Below, piece by piece: positions 33,132 through 43,900 of a stretch of 64,000 nt of DNA. The notes under the pieces are model-generated. The model saw nothing but the letters and a program-made list of their open reading frames with translations, ran no database searches and was not told the DNA's origin. Made by a program: the position numbers and the translations under genes. This DNA comes from Protofrankia sp963555925 (GTDB lineage: Bacteria > Actinomycetota > Actinomycetes > Frankiales > Frankiaceae). Where the stretch lies: contig CAUVXJ010000044.1 in the NCBI GenBank assembly GCA_963555925.1, positions 55,029-119,028 on the forward strand. Direction: 5' to 3'. Position 1 is the first letter of the stretch; each line of letters begins with the position of its first letter.

Positions 33132-34793
33132 ATGTTCGGGGAAGCAGCTGCGATCCGCAACGGCGAGACGACCTTCGCTCTTCGTCACACGACCCCCGCC
33201 GGGAACGGTTCCCTCGACTGGTCTCCGCTCTTCTCCGTCAGCTCGCTTTCCCACGCGGCGCAACGGATCCGAGAGTCGGTACACGTCGTTCTCGATAATT
33301 CCTCGAAGTGCGTCGGCCTGGCATTCGGCGGCGAGACCGGCCGAGCGCAGATCACCGACCACGAAGCATTCGAACTCCTGGGCACGCTGCCGCCCCTCTA
33401 CCCCGAATGGCTGGGCGACCGTTCCTTCTCCGCCAGGCACGGTACGCGATTTCCCTATGTGGCCGGCGAGATGGCGAACGGCATCGCGACGACGCGGCTG
33501 GTGGTCGCGCTGGCAGAGGCCGACCTACTGGGCTTCTTCGGGGCAGCCGGCCTCGAGACGCACCGGGTCGAGCGGGGGGTCGCGGAGCTGGTCGGAAAGC
33601 TGGGCAGCCGCCGCAACTGGGGGGTCAACCTCATCCATTCACCGAATGCGCCGCGGCAGGAGGACAGCGTCGCCGACATTCTGCTCACCCGCGGTGTACC
33701 CAATGTCTCGGCATCGGCTTTCATGGCACTCACCCCCGCAGTTGTGCGGTGTTCCGCATCGGGGCTCACGACCGACCGACAGGGGAGAATACTGCGGCGT
33801 ACCGGGCTCTTTGCCAAGGTCTCCCATCCGGGGGTGGCCGAGCAGTTCATGTCCCCAGCACCACCGGAGATCCTCAGGACGCTGGTCGACCGGCAGTTGA
33901 TTACCGCCCGGGAGGCGGAGCTGGCGGCGCGCGTGCCGGTCGCCGAGGACGTCACGGTCGAGGCGGACAGCGGCGGCCATACCGACAACCGTCCGCTGGC
34001 CGTCGTACTGCCCGTGGTGCTGGCGTTGCGTGACATGCTCACCACACGCTTCGGTTATGCCGAACCGATCCGGGTGGGCGCAGCCGGCGGGCTGGGGACC
34101 CCGGAGGCGGTGGCCGCTGCGTTCGCCCTGGGTGCGGCCTATGTGGTCACCGGCTCGATCAACCAGGTGGCGCTGGAGGCCGGGCTCTCCCAAGACGCCA
34201 AGACACTCCTCGGGCAGGCCGATATCGCCGACGTGGCCATGGCTTCGTCCGCGGACATGTTCGAGCTCGGCGTGAAGGTGCAGGTCCTGCGCCGGGGAAC
34301 GATGTTCGCGAACCGGGCAAACCGGCTGTACGAGGCCTACCGGTCCTACGACGCTCTGGAGGCGATCCCAGCCCACGAGCGGACCAGGATCGAGCGGGAC
34401 GTGCTGCACGACACGTTCGAGGCGTCGTGGGCGCGGACCGTCACGTATTGGCGCGGCCGAGATCCGGCGGAACTCGACCGCGCGGAGCAGGACCCCAAGC
34501 ATCGCATGGCGCTGGTCTTCCGCTCCTATCTCGGCCAGTCCAGCCGTTGGGCGGTCACCGGCGAGACCAGCCGACGTACCGACTACCAGATCTGGTGTGG
34601 ACCGGCGATGGGCGCGTTCAACCGATGGACCCAAGGCGGATTCCTGGCTCTACCCGAGAACCGGACGGTGGTCCAGATCGCGCGCAACCTTCTTGAAGGC
34701 GCGGCGGTGGCAACCCGAATTCACCAACTCCGCAGTTACGGCGTTCCGATCCCGGCGACTGCCTTCGGGTTCCGGCCCCGCCAGCTGTCCTGA
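33132..34793 (+). CDS. pfaD: PfaD-family trans enoyl reductase (nitropropane dioxygenase/FMN fold)
   Basis: 553 residues; ATG 33132 has GGAGCGAGGA upstream. This is the stand-alone FMN-dependent enoyl reductase of Pfa-type (polyunsaturated fatty acid-like) synthases, reducing selected double bonds on the ACP-bound chain. Typical PfaD segments are seen: GEMANGIATTRLVVALAEADLLGFFGAAG, LGSRRNWGVNLIHSPN, VTVEADSGGHTDNRPL, IRVGAAGGLGTPEAVAAAFALGAAYVVTGSINQ and the C-terminal YQIWCGPAMGAFNRW. It is the first gene of the plus-strand arm, 50 bp before the PfaA-like gene. Because reduction acts in trans, the degree of unsaturation of the product cannot be predicted. Confidence 0.93.
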   Translation: MFGEAAAIRNGETTFALRHTTPAGNGSLDWSPLFSVSSLSHAAQRIRESVHVVLDNSSKCVGLAFGGETGRAQITDHEAFELLGTLPPLYPEWLGDRSFSARHGTRFPYVAGEMANGIATTRLVVALAEADLLGFFGAAGLETHRVERGVAELVGKLGSRRNWGVNLIHSPNAPRQEDSVADILLTRGVPNVSASAFMALTPAVVRCSASGLTTDRQGRILRRTGLFAKVSHPGVAEQFMSPAPPEILRTLVDRQLITAREAELAARVPVAEDVTVEADSGGHTDNRPLAVVLPVVLALRDMLTTRFGYAEPIRVGAAGGLGTPEAVAAAFALGAAYVVTGSINQVALEAGLSQDAKTLLGQADIADVAMASSADMFELGVKVQVLRRGTMFANRANRLYEAYRSYDALEAIPAHERTRIERDVLHDTFEASWARTVTYWRGRDPAELDRAEQDPKHRMALVFRSYLGQSSRWAVTGETSRRTDYQIWCGPAMGAFNRWTQGGFLALPENRTVVQIARNLLEGAAVATRIHQLRSYGVPIPATAFGFRPRQLS

Positions 34794-34842
34794 CCCGTCT
34801 GTCGCTGGAAGGCCGCACCACCTTACGAACGGGAGCACACGT

Positions 34843-37800
34843 ATGCCCGCTCTGCCCATCCCTGATCCGCTCCGGTCGCTCGCTCCCGCCGCCGCTGCCA
34901 GCGCGCGTTCCCGCCAGATCCCGGTCGCCGTGGTCGGCATCGGATCGCTGACACCAGGGGCGGCCGACCCCGACGCCTTCTGGCGAACCGTCCTCGACGG
35001 TCAGGACCTGATCACTGATGTGCCGCCGACGCACTGGCTTGTCAGCGACTACTTCGACCCGGACCCCGGCGCCGAGGACAAGACCTACAGCCGGCGCGGG
35101 GCGTTCCTCTCCGACATCGACTTCGACCCGTCCGCCCACGGCATCGCGCCGAACGTGCTGCCCGCCACCGACACCGCGCAACTGCTCGCATTGGTCGTCG
35201 CCGAGCGCGTGCTCGCCGACCTTCGGCGCAACAGCGGCGTGGACATCGACCGTGAACGGGTGAGCGTCATTCTGGGCACGGGAGCCCTTGACCTGCTGCG
35301 CACCATGAGCAACCGATTACAGCGTCCCATCTGGCTCAAGGCGCTCCGGGAAAGCGGCATGCCGGAGCCGGATGCCCAGGCGATCTGCGACCGCATTGCC
35401 GCGCATTACGTACCGTGGCAGGAGGCGACGTTTCCCGGTGTGCTCGGCAACGTTGTCGCAGGCCGGATCGCGAACCGCTTCGACCTGCACGGCACGAACG
35501 TGACCGTGGACGCGGCCTGTGCCAGTTCGTTGGCCGCGGTCGCCGGGGCAGTGGGCGAACTGGCCCAGGGCTGCGCGGACATGGTCATCACCGGCGGGGT
35601 CGACACCCTCAACGACATCCTGACGTACATGTGCTTCAGCAAGACTCCCGCGTTGTCACCGACCGGTGACTGCCGGCCGTTCTCCGACGCTGCGGACGGC
35701 ACGATGCTCGGCGAGGCCGTGGTGATGTTCGCGCTGAAACGACTGGCGGACGCCGAGCGCGACGGGGACCGGATCTACGCGGTGATCCGCGGCATCGGAA
35801 GTTCGTCCGACGGACGGGGCGGCGCGATCTACGCCCCTGTTCCCGAGGGGCAGGAACGTGCGCTGCGGCGGGCCTACGAGGCCGCCGGCTACGGCCCGGA
35901 CTCGGTCGAGCTGGTGGAGAGCCACGGGACCGGGACCAAGGCCGGTGACCTCGCCGAGTTCACCGCGCTGCGGGCGGTGTTCGACGCATCCGGCCGGGCG
36001 GACCGGCAGTGGTGCGCGCTCGGCTCGGCCAAGTCACAGCTGGGGCACACCAAATCCGCGGCGGGCGCGGTCGGCATGCTCAAGGCGGTCCTCGCCCTGG
36101 CGCACCAGGTTCTCCCGCCCACCATCAAGGTGGATCGTCCCAACCCCGCGTTGGACCTGGAGAGCAGTCCGCTCTACCTCAACACGGCCGCCCGTCCGTG
36201 GATCAAAGCCCCCTCGCAGCGCCGGCGTGCCTCGGTGTCGAGTTTCGGATTCGGCGGCACCAACTTCCACGTCGCCCTGGAGGAGTACGAGCCGCCGACC
36301 GGCTCACCGGCCGGGCCGGCGCCGTGCGCCAGGTCGGTACCGACCGAGTTGGTGCTCGTCAGCGCCTCATCCCCGCAGGCCCTCCTGACGCGGGCCCGGT
36401 CCCTGGTCGCACAGGCGCAGCCCCTCGCCGCGACGGCCCGGCAGTCCCAGTACGACTTCGCCCCGGCCGATCGCTGTCGGCTCGCCCTCATCGCCGCGGA
36501 CTGCGCGGAGCTCGCCGGCCGGATCGACCAGGCGGAGGCGCTGATCGGGACCGCCCCCGAGGGGCCGCACACCACGCCGACCGGCATCACCTACCGGTCG
36601 GATCCGCCGCGGCCCGGCAGGCTCGCCTGGCTGTTCTCCGGCCAGGGCAGCCAGTACGTGGGCATGGGAGCCGACCTCGCCATGGCTGTTGCGCAGGCAC
36701 GTACGGCATGGAACCGCGCGGCCGAGGTCCAGATCGGTGACCGTCCGCTGCACCGGGTCGTCTTCCCGATCCCCGCGTTCACCGACGCCGAGCGGGCGGC
36801 GCAACAGGCGCTGCTCACCGAGACCGAGTGGGCGCAGCCCGCGCTGGCCGTGCAGAGCCTGGCTCAGCTCAGCGTGCTGCGCGCGGTCGGGGTGGCAGCC
36901 GACTGCGTGGCCGGGCACAGCTTCGGCGAACTCGTCGCCCTGCACGCCGCCGGAGTGATGGACGAGGCCGGCCTCATCCGCATGGCCCGCCGACGTGGCG
37001 AGCTGATGCGGGCGGCTGCCCGGGAACCGGGCGCGATGTTGGTGGTCAGCACGTCCCGCGACGACGCGGTGCGGCTGTTGAGCGACATCGGTGTGGACGG
37101 GGTGTGGATCGCCAACGACAACAGCCCGCGCCAGGTCGTCCTGTCCGGGAAGGCGGCATCCATCGCCATCGTGAAGGAGCGGTTGGCCGCAACAGGGGTC
37201 AACACGTACACGCCGCAGGCGGCCGGCGCCTTCCATACCCCGCTCATGGCGCCCGCCCAGGCGTCCTTCCTGGAGTTCCTGCGGGGCATGGACGTCAAGC
37301 CACCTCAGATCGACGTCTACGGCAACGCGGATGCGCGGCTGTACCCGGCCGACACCGAGCTGATCTGTGAGCGCCTCGCCGAGCACCTGCTGTCGCAGGT
37401 CAGGTTCGTCGACCAGATCGAGGCGATGTACGCGGCCGGGGTGCGGACGTTCGTCGAGGTCGGCGCGGGGGCCGCGTTGGCCGGGATGGTCGGGCAGACC
37501 CTCGGCGACCGGGCTCACCTCGCCTTCAGCCTGGACCGTAGCGGTCGCAACGGTGTGACCGCCCTGCAGGAGGGCCTCGCAACGTTGGCGACGGCTGGAG
37601 TCGAGCTGGACTTCACCCCGCTGTGGTCGGTGTACTCCCCCGACGCGGCGCCTGCGCAGTCACAGCGTGCCCGGATGAGTATCCGGATCAGCGGCGCCAA
37701 CTACGGCAGCCCGTATCCACCGCAGGACGGTGCGGCCGCGCTGCCACCGCCCAACCCGGCCCGTGCCCCGGCGGCGGGTTCCCCGGTGGCACCCGCGGCA

Positions 37801-40800
37801 TGGGAACCCGCGGCATGGGAACCGGTCCCGGGCGGCGGCGACCAGGTCAGCGCATACCTGCCGACGCATCCCAGCGAGGTGGACGCGCCGGCGGTGGCCA
37901 CAAGCGATGTCTGGTTGGCGGCTTTCCAGGAGTCACAGCGCCAGACCGCGCAGGTGCACGCCGAATTCCAGCGGACGATGGCCGAAAGCCACCGGGTTTT
38001 TCTGGCGACGGTCCAGGCGTCGCTGATCAGTCTTGGTGGCTCACATCCCGGGGATGAGCCCACACCGACACCGACACCGATGCCGATGCCGACACCGATG
38101 GCAATGGCGACGCCGGAGCGGGACCCACGTCCGGTGCCGGCAGCCGATGCTGCTCGGATGCCGGTGGCGGTTGACATCGGTGCCGCGCTGGTCGCTGTGA
38201 TCGCCGAGAAGACGGGATTTCCGGCGGAGGTGGTTGATCCGCAGATGGAGTTGGAAGCGGATCTCGGCATTGACTCGATCAAGCGGGTGGAGATCTTCTC
38301 CGCGTTGCGCAAACGGATGCCTCAGTTGGCCGACGTGGATGTCGACGTGGCGGGGTTGGTCGGGCTGCGGACGGTGGACCAGATCGCCGAGCGGTTCCGG
38401 GACGTCCTGGACCGCTCCACCGCGACAGCGCCTACCGCGACAGCGCCCACCGCGCCCGCAGCGTCACCCGCGGCTGCGCCGACACCGGCGCCCCAGGCGT
38501 ACGGTTCGCCGGCCGAGATCGTCCGATCAACATCGGTGATGGCGCCGGCGCACCTGCCGGGGCTGGAGTTGACCGGTCTACGCGCCGGCGGGCTCATCGT
38601 GACCGACGACGGCACGGGCGTAGCCCAACGCCTCGCGGAGAAGCTGCGCGGGCACGGCATCGCCGCCACCGCCGGCGCGGAGATCGGTGCCGATGTCCGT
38701 GGCATGATCATACTGGCCGGACTCCGCCCGGTGGCATCGGCGGACGAGGCGGTTGCGGCCGACCGGGAGGCATTCCAGCTCGCCCGTACGGCCGCGTCCC
38801 GCCTCGCCGCCGACGGCGGCGTGCTGGTCACCGTCCAGGACACCGGCGGGGACTTCGGCCTGCGTGGTCATCAGGGCCACCGCGCGTGGCTCGGTGGGCT
38901 GGCCGGCCTCGCCAGGACCGCCGGGAAGGAGTGGCCCAGGGTCCACACCAAGGCGGTCGACTGCGAACGCGGGTCCCGCGACGCCGACGCGGTCGCCGAC
39001 GCCCTCATGCGTGAGCTGATCCTGGGCGGGTCGCAGCCCGACGTCGGGTTGTGCGCGGACGGCAGCCGTCGGGTGCTGCAGGAGGTGGACCGGGATGCCG
39101 ATCCGGTCACCGATGCCTCGCGGTGGTCCCGGGCAGGCTCCGGCTCGCTGATCGTGGCGACCGGCGGCGCCCGCGGGGTGACCGCGCATGCGCTGCGTGC
39201 CCTGGCCGCGGCCCATCAGCCGACCATGGTGCTGCTCGGACGGACCCCCCTAAGCGCTGAGCCGCCGGAACTGCGCGGCGCGGTCGACGAGAAGGAGCTT
39301 CGCGGGCGGCTGGTGGCGACGGCCCGAGATCGCGGGCTCCCGGTCGACCCGGCCGGGATCGCCGCGCAGGCGGCCCGCATATCAGCCGTGCGGGAAATCC
39401 GGGCCACCCTCGATGGACTTGAAGCCGCGGGATCCCGGGCCCGTTATGTGGCGGTGGACATTCGCGACCGGGCGGCGCTGGCCAGGGTGCTGGCACAGGT
39501 TCGGGACGAACTCGGCCCCGTCACCGGCGTGGTCCACGGTGCCGGGGTGCTGGCGGACGGCTATCTGGCCGACAAGACCGATGAGCAGTTCACCGACGTC
39601 TTCGACACGAAGGTCGAGGGTCTGCGGGCGCTGCTCGACGCCACCGATGACGACCCGTTGGATCTCGTCTGCGTCTTCTCCTCCGTTGCCGGACGCTTCG
39701 GTAACGCGGGCCAGAGCGACTACGCCATGGCCAACGAGGTGATCAGCCAGGTCGCGTGCACCGTGGCGGCACGGCGCCCGGACTGCGTCGTGCGGTCGCT
39801 GGCCTGGGGTCCCTGGGACGGCGGCATGGTCTCCCCGCAACTACGCGAGCACTTTCGCCGCGGCGGCACGGACCTCATCGCGATGGACGCGGGCGCGCAG
39901 GCCTTTGTGCGGGAACTCGACAGCGGCCGGGGACCGGTGCGGGTGACTCTGATCGCCGGCACCCGCCCTGATCCTCATCCGGACGGGCCGGACGGGCCGG
40001 ACGGGCCGGTATCCGGGGTGATCCGGGTGTGCTCCGAATCCCATCCGTATCTCACCGATCACGCGCCGGCCGAAACGCCGGTGGTGCCGTTGGCGCTGGT
40101 ACTGGAGTGGTTCCTGGGCGTGGCGCGCAGCTGGCGCCCCGACGCGGCCCGGTACGTGCTGCGTGACCTCGCAGTGCTGCGCCGCGTCGACCTCGACCGC
40201 TACTCGGCCGGCGGGCAGGAGTTCACCGTCCGCGCCCGCCACAGCGCGGTCGCCGGCCGGCCGTCCCCGGACGTGCTGCGTCTGGACCTGGTGAACGCGG
40301 CATGGGGAACGCAGTACACCACCACCATCGAGGCCACCACCATCGAGGCGGAGGGCATCGATGCGGACGGCAGGACGCGAGCCGCGGCGCAGGTCTGGCT
40401 GCCGCCGGCGGATCCCGGTGCCCCGGACCGGGGGGGTGCCTACGGTCGGACGGTCCTGTTCCACGGTCCGGCCTTCCAGGCGATCCAGGCGGTGGACGCG
40501 CTCTCGGCGCGGGGGGCGGCCGCCGCGGTCGGCGGTGTGACGTCGCTGGGCTGGCCGGGCGAGGTATGGCACACCGACCCGGCGGCGATCGACGCCGGCC
40601 TGCAGCTGGCGCTGCTGTGGGCAGCCGAGCGGAGTCAGTGGGAGGAGCAGAGCCAGTGGGAGGAGCAGAGCCCGTGCGCACAGCAGGTACCCGGCGCCGC
40701 GTTCCTGCCCATGTCCATCGCCGAGGTGCGGGTCCTCCCGCATGGTCCCGTCGGGCCGGGTGCGCGATGTGTGGTGCGGGCCGGCGGGTGGGATCGTCTT

Positions 40801-40923
40801 AGTGCCACCTGTGACGTGGCCCTGCTCGACGCAGACTCCACACCACTCGTGGAACTGCTCGGCGTGTCCCTCGTCCGGCGCCCCGAGGAACTCACCTCCG
40901 GCCCGGGATCCGGCCAGCGGTGA
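34843..40923 (+). CDS. PfaA-like iterative polyketide/fatty-acid synthase, KS-AT-ACP-KR-DH
   Basis: 2026 residues; ATG 34843 has GGGAG upstream. Domains in order: ketosynthase (about 25-455, active Cys226 in DAACASSL; HGTGTKAGD and GHTKSAAG His motifs), acyltransferase (about 590-890, Ser693 in GHSFGE), one acyl carrier domain (Ser1145 in LGIDSIKRVEI, the PfaA type), ketoreductase (GGARGVT near 1441; YAMANE) and a hotdog dehydratase (His1734 in SHPYLTDH; Asp1917 in IDAGLQ). PUFA synthases usually carry several tandem ACPs; here there is one. Pro/Thr-rich linkers and a duplicated SQWEEQ unit occur. One TTA codon is at 35317. Its stop overlaps the next start (GTGA). Confidence 0.93.
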   Translation: MPALPIPDPLRSLAPAAAASARSRQIPVAVVGIGSLTPGAADPDAFWRTVLDGQDLITDVPPTHWLVSDYFDPDPGAEDKTYSRRGAFLSDIDFDPSAHGIAPNVLPATDTAQLLALVVAERVLADLRRNSGVDIDRERVSVILGTGALDLLRTMSNRLQRPIWLKALRESGMPEPDAQAICDRIAAHYVPWQEATFPGVLGNVVAGRIANRFDLHGTNVTVDAACASSLAAVAGAVGELAQGCADMVITGGVDTLNDILTYMCFSKTPALSPTGDCRPFSDAADGTMLGEAVVMFALKRLADAERDGDRIYAVIRGIGSSSDGRGGAIYAPVPEGQERALRRAYEAAGYGPDSVELVESHGTGTKAGDLAEFTALRAVFDASGRADRQWCALGSAKSQLGHTKSAAGAVGMLKAVLALAHQVLPPTIKVDRPNPALDLESSPLYLNTAARPWIKAPSQRRRASVSSFGFGGTNFHVALEEYEPPTGSPAGPAPCARSVPTELVLVSASSPQALLTRARSLVAQAQPLAATARQSQYDFAPADRCRLALIAADCAELAGRIDQAEALIGTAPEGPHTTPTGITYRSDPPRPGRLAWLFSGQGSQYVGMGADLAMAVAQARTAWNRAAEVQIGDRPLHRVVFPIPAFTDAERAAQQALLTETEWAQPALAVQSLAQLSVLRAVGVAADCVAGHSFGELVALHAAGVMDEAGLIRMARRRGELMRAAAREPGAMLVVSTSRDDAVRLLSDIGVDGVWIANDNSPRQVVLSGKAASIAIVKERLAATGVNTYTPQAAGAFHTPLMAPAQASFLEFLRGMDVKPPQIDVYGNADARLYPADTELICERLAEHLLSQVRFVDQIEAMYAAGVRTFVEVGAGAALAGMVGQTLGDRAHLAFSLDRSGRNGVTALQEGLATLATAGVELDFTPLWSVYSPDAAPAQSQRARMSIRISGANYGSPYPPQDGAAALPPPNPARAPAAGSPVAPAAWEPAAWEPVPGGGDQVSAYLPTHPSEVDAPAVATSDVWLAAFQESQRQTAQVHAEFQRTMAESHRVFLATVQASLISLGGSHPGDEPTPTPTPMPMPTPMAMATPERDPRPVPAADAARMPVAVDIGAALVAVIAEKTGFPAEVVDPQMELEADLGIDSIKRVEIFSALRKRMPQLADVDVDVAGLVGLRTVDQIAERFRDVLDRSTATAPTATAPTAPAASPAAAPTPAPQAYGSPAEIVRSTSVMAPAHLPGLELTGLRAGGLIVTDDGTGVAQRLAEKLRGHGIAATAGAEIGADVRGMIILAGLRPVASADEAVAADREAFQLARTAASRLAADGGVLVTVQDTGGDFGLRGHQGHRAWLGGLAGLARTAGKEWPRVHTKAVDCERGSRDADAVADALMRELILGGSQPDVGLCADGSRRVLQEVDRDADPVTDASRWSRAGSGSLIVATGGARGVTAHALRALAAAHQPTMVLLGRTPLSAEPPELRGAVDEKELRGRLVATARDRGLPVDPAGIAAQAARISAVREIRATLDGLEAAGSRARYVAVDIRDRAALARVLAQVRDELGPVTGVVHGAGVLADGYLADKTDEQFTDVFDTKVEGLRALLDATDDDPLDLVCVFSSVAGRFGNAGQSDYAMANEVISQVACTVAARRPDCVVRSLAWGPWDGGMVSPQLREHFRRGGTDLIAMDAGAQAFVRELDSGRGPVRVTLIAGTRPDPHPDGPDGPDGPVSGVIRVCSESHPYLTDHAPAETPVVPLALVLEWFLGVARSWRPDAARYVLRDLAVLRRVDLDRYSAGGQEFTVRARHSAVAGRPSPDVLRLDLVNAAWGTQYTTTIEATTIEAEGIDADGRTRAAAQVWLPPADPGAPDRGGAYGRTVLFHGPAFQAIQAVDALSARGAAAAVGGVTSLGWPGEVWHTDPAAIDAGLQLALLWAAERSQWEEQSQWEEQSPCAQQVPGAAFLPMSIAEVRVLPHGPVGPGARCVVRAGGWDRLSATCDVALLDADSTPLVELLGVSLVRRPEELTSGPGSGQR

Positions 40924-43900
40924 GGCCGCAGCTGCGATGTGAGCCGATCGCTGTGGTGGGACGCTCCTGCATCCTGCCGGGCGCACTGCATCCCGACGAC
41001 TTCTGGGACAACATCCTCGGCCGCCGGGTGAGCCTGTCCCGCGTGCCCGAGGGCCGGTGGCGGCTGCCCGTCGAGCTGGCCGTCACGCCGGCCACCGGCG
41101 ATCCGACCGACTGCGCCGACCGCACCTGGAGCGACATCGGCGGATATGTGCAGGGATTCGACGAGGCATTCGAACAGGGCCTCGACCCGGGCGGCGCGCT
41201 CACGGACGCCCTCGGCCAGGCCGATCCGAGTGCGGCCACGCTGGACCCGTTGTTCGGGTGGACGGTGCACGGTGCCGCCGCGGCCCTGCGCGAATCCGGC
41301 CAGCAATCGCGTCGGCACCGCGCCGGCCTGGTGCTGGGCAACCTGTCCTTCCCCTCGACCGGTCTGGCGGCCTACGCCGAGCAGGTCTGGCTGGAATCCC
41401 AGGACGCCGCCCTGCGGGACCGGTTGGGAATCGTTCTCGGGCGCCGCCCGCACGCCTTCAACCGTTTCATGTCAGGGCTTCCGGCCATCCTCGCCGCCCG
41501 TGCTCTGGAGCTGGGGCTCGGCGGATTCGCCATCGACGCCGCCTGCGCGTCCGCGCTGTACGCGGTCAAGCTCGCCTGCGACCGGCTCCACGACCGCCGG
41601 GCCGACGTGATGCTGGCCGGCGGGGTGAGCCGGGCCGACGATCTCTTCATCCACGTGAGCTTCTGTTCGCTGGCCGCGATGAGCCGCACCGGACGGAGCC
41701 GGCCGTTTCATCGCGACGCCGATGGACTCGTCCCCGCCGAGGGCGCCGCGTTCGTGGCGCTCATGCGGCTGGACGACGCGATCGCGGCGGATGCGCCGAT
41801 CTTCGGAGTGATCCGCGGCGTGGGGCTGTCCAACGACGGTCGGAGCCACGGCCTGCTCGCTCCGTCCGAGGATGGCCAGGCCAGGGCGATCCGGGCGGCC
41901 TATGCGGCGGCCGGAGTGTCCCCGAACAGCGTCGGCCTGCTGGAATGCCACGCAACCGGGACGCGCATCGGTGATGCGGCCGAGGTGCGAAGCACCAGCC
42001 GGGTCTTCGCCACCACCGCGGGCCTGACCACCGCGGGCCTGCCGGTCGGCTCGGTCAAGTCCAACGTGGGGCATCTGATCACCGCTGCCGGGGCCGCCGG
42101 GCTACTGAAGGTACTCGGCGCGCTGCGGGCCGGGATCCGCCCGGCAACCCTGGGCGTCGACGAGCCGCTGGCGGAACTGTCGGGGTCGCCACTGCGGCTG
42201 CTCACCGAAGCCGAGGACTGGCCGGGACAACGCCGCGGCGCGGTCAGCGCCTTCGGTTTCGGCGGCAACAACGCCCACCTCATCGTCGACGCCTGGACCG
42301 GGGACGATATGGGTACCCCCGCGGTCATCCAGCCGGCCCGACCTGCGATGTCGGCGGGGTCAACCGAGACAGGACCAACCGAGACAGGACCAACCGAGAC
42401 AGGGTCAACCGAGGCAGGGTCAACCGAGGCCGCATCCGTAGCGCCGGTCGCCATCGTCGCGATCGGGGCCATGGTCGCGGACGGCCGGGACACCCACGAT
42501 CTGTGTCGGACGTTGATGGCCGGCACCGGTCGTGCGACGCGGCGCGCCACCGTCGAGGTGGGGCTCGACGGGCTGTGCTTCCCCCCCGTCGACCTGGCGC
42601 AGGCCCAGCCACAGCAGGTGCTCATCCTGGCGGCGGCGCGCGATGCCGCGGCCGGGGTCCGACTGCCCACGGACCGGACCATGGTGCTCATCGGCATGGG
42701 CACCGATCCGGAGGTGGCCCGCTATGTGGCCCGCTGGCGGGTCCCCGCATGGCTCGCCCCGGACACCGTGACGACCGATCCCGGCCTGGTCGACACGATC
42801 CGCGACGCGGTGCGGCCGGCCCAGACCGCGGCCGGTGTGCTCGGCGCCATGCCCAACATCGTCGCCAACCGGATCAACACGCAGCTCGGCCTGACCGGCC
42901 CCGGTTTCACGGTCAGTGCGGAGGAGGCCTCCGGTCTGGTCGCCCTCGAGCTCGCCACCCGCGCCCTTCGCGCCGGCGACGCGGACGCCGTGCTGGTGGG
43001 AGCGGTGGACCTCGCGCACGAGGCGGTGCATCAGGCGGCGCTGACCGACCTCGCCATCCCCCACCCACCCGGTGACGCGGCGGTGGTGCTGGTGCTCAAG
43101 CGGTTGGCCGACGCCCGCGCGGACAACGATGAGATCATCGCGGTGCTCGACGACGGTTCGGGCGAGGCGGCGAGCGCCGAGCCCGGACTGACCGTGGGGG
43201 ACGCCGGATCCACCACCTCGACCCACGAGCAGTCGACCCACGAGCAGTCGACCCGCGAGCAGCTGGATCCCAGCCGGCTGTTCGGACGGGCGCATGCGGC
43301 CAGCGGTCTGCTGTCGGTGGCCATCGCCGCGCTTGCGCTGCGCCACCGGGCAACTCCGCGGGCAGGGTTGCCGGCCGTACCCACGCTCCATCCGCAGCCG
43401 GCCGAGGCCGCCGTCGAGCCACTGGCCGGACCGGCGGTCCGAGTGCGGCTGCACCCGGGCGGGACGGCCGCTTTCCTCGCCGAGGCCCCACGCCTGCTAC
43501 GCGTCTACTCCGGTGGCTCCCGTGCCGAGGTGAGGGCCGCGCTGGCCGCCGGACGGGAGTCGGCCGACGGTCCGGCCAGGCTGGTCGTCCTGTCCGCCGA
43601 GGGCGAGGAGCACGCTGCCCGCACCCAGGCCGCAGGCCGCTGGTTGGAGGCCGGTGGCAGCCGTCCCGAGGGTGTGGTGTTCCGGGAACGCCCGGTGGCC
43701 GGGGATGTGGTCTTCGTCTTCTCCGGCGGGTCGATGGCCTACCCCGGGATGGGTCGGGAACTCATGCTCGCCTTCCCCACCGTGGCCGATGCGGTGGCGA
43801 CCCGGTGCGGACCGCTGCGACACCTGATCGGGTGGGCCTACGCGCGCGATGCCCGGCCACGGCACGCCCTCGACCAGATCTGGGGGGCTTCGGTGCTCGG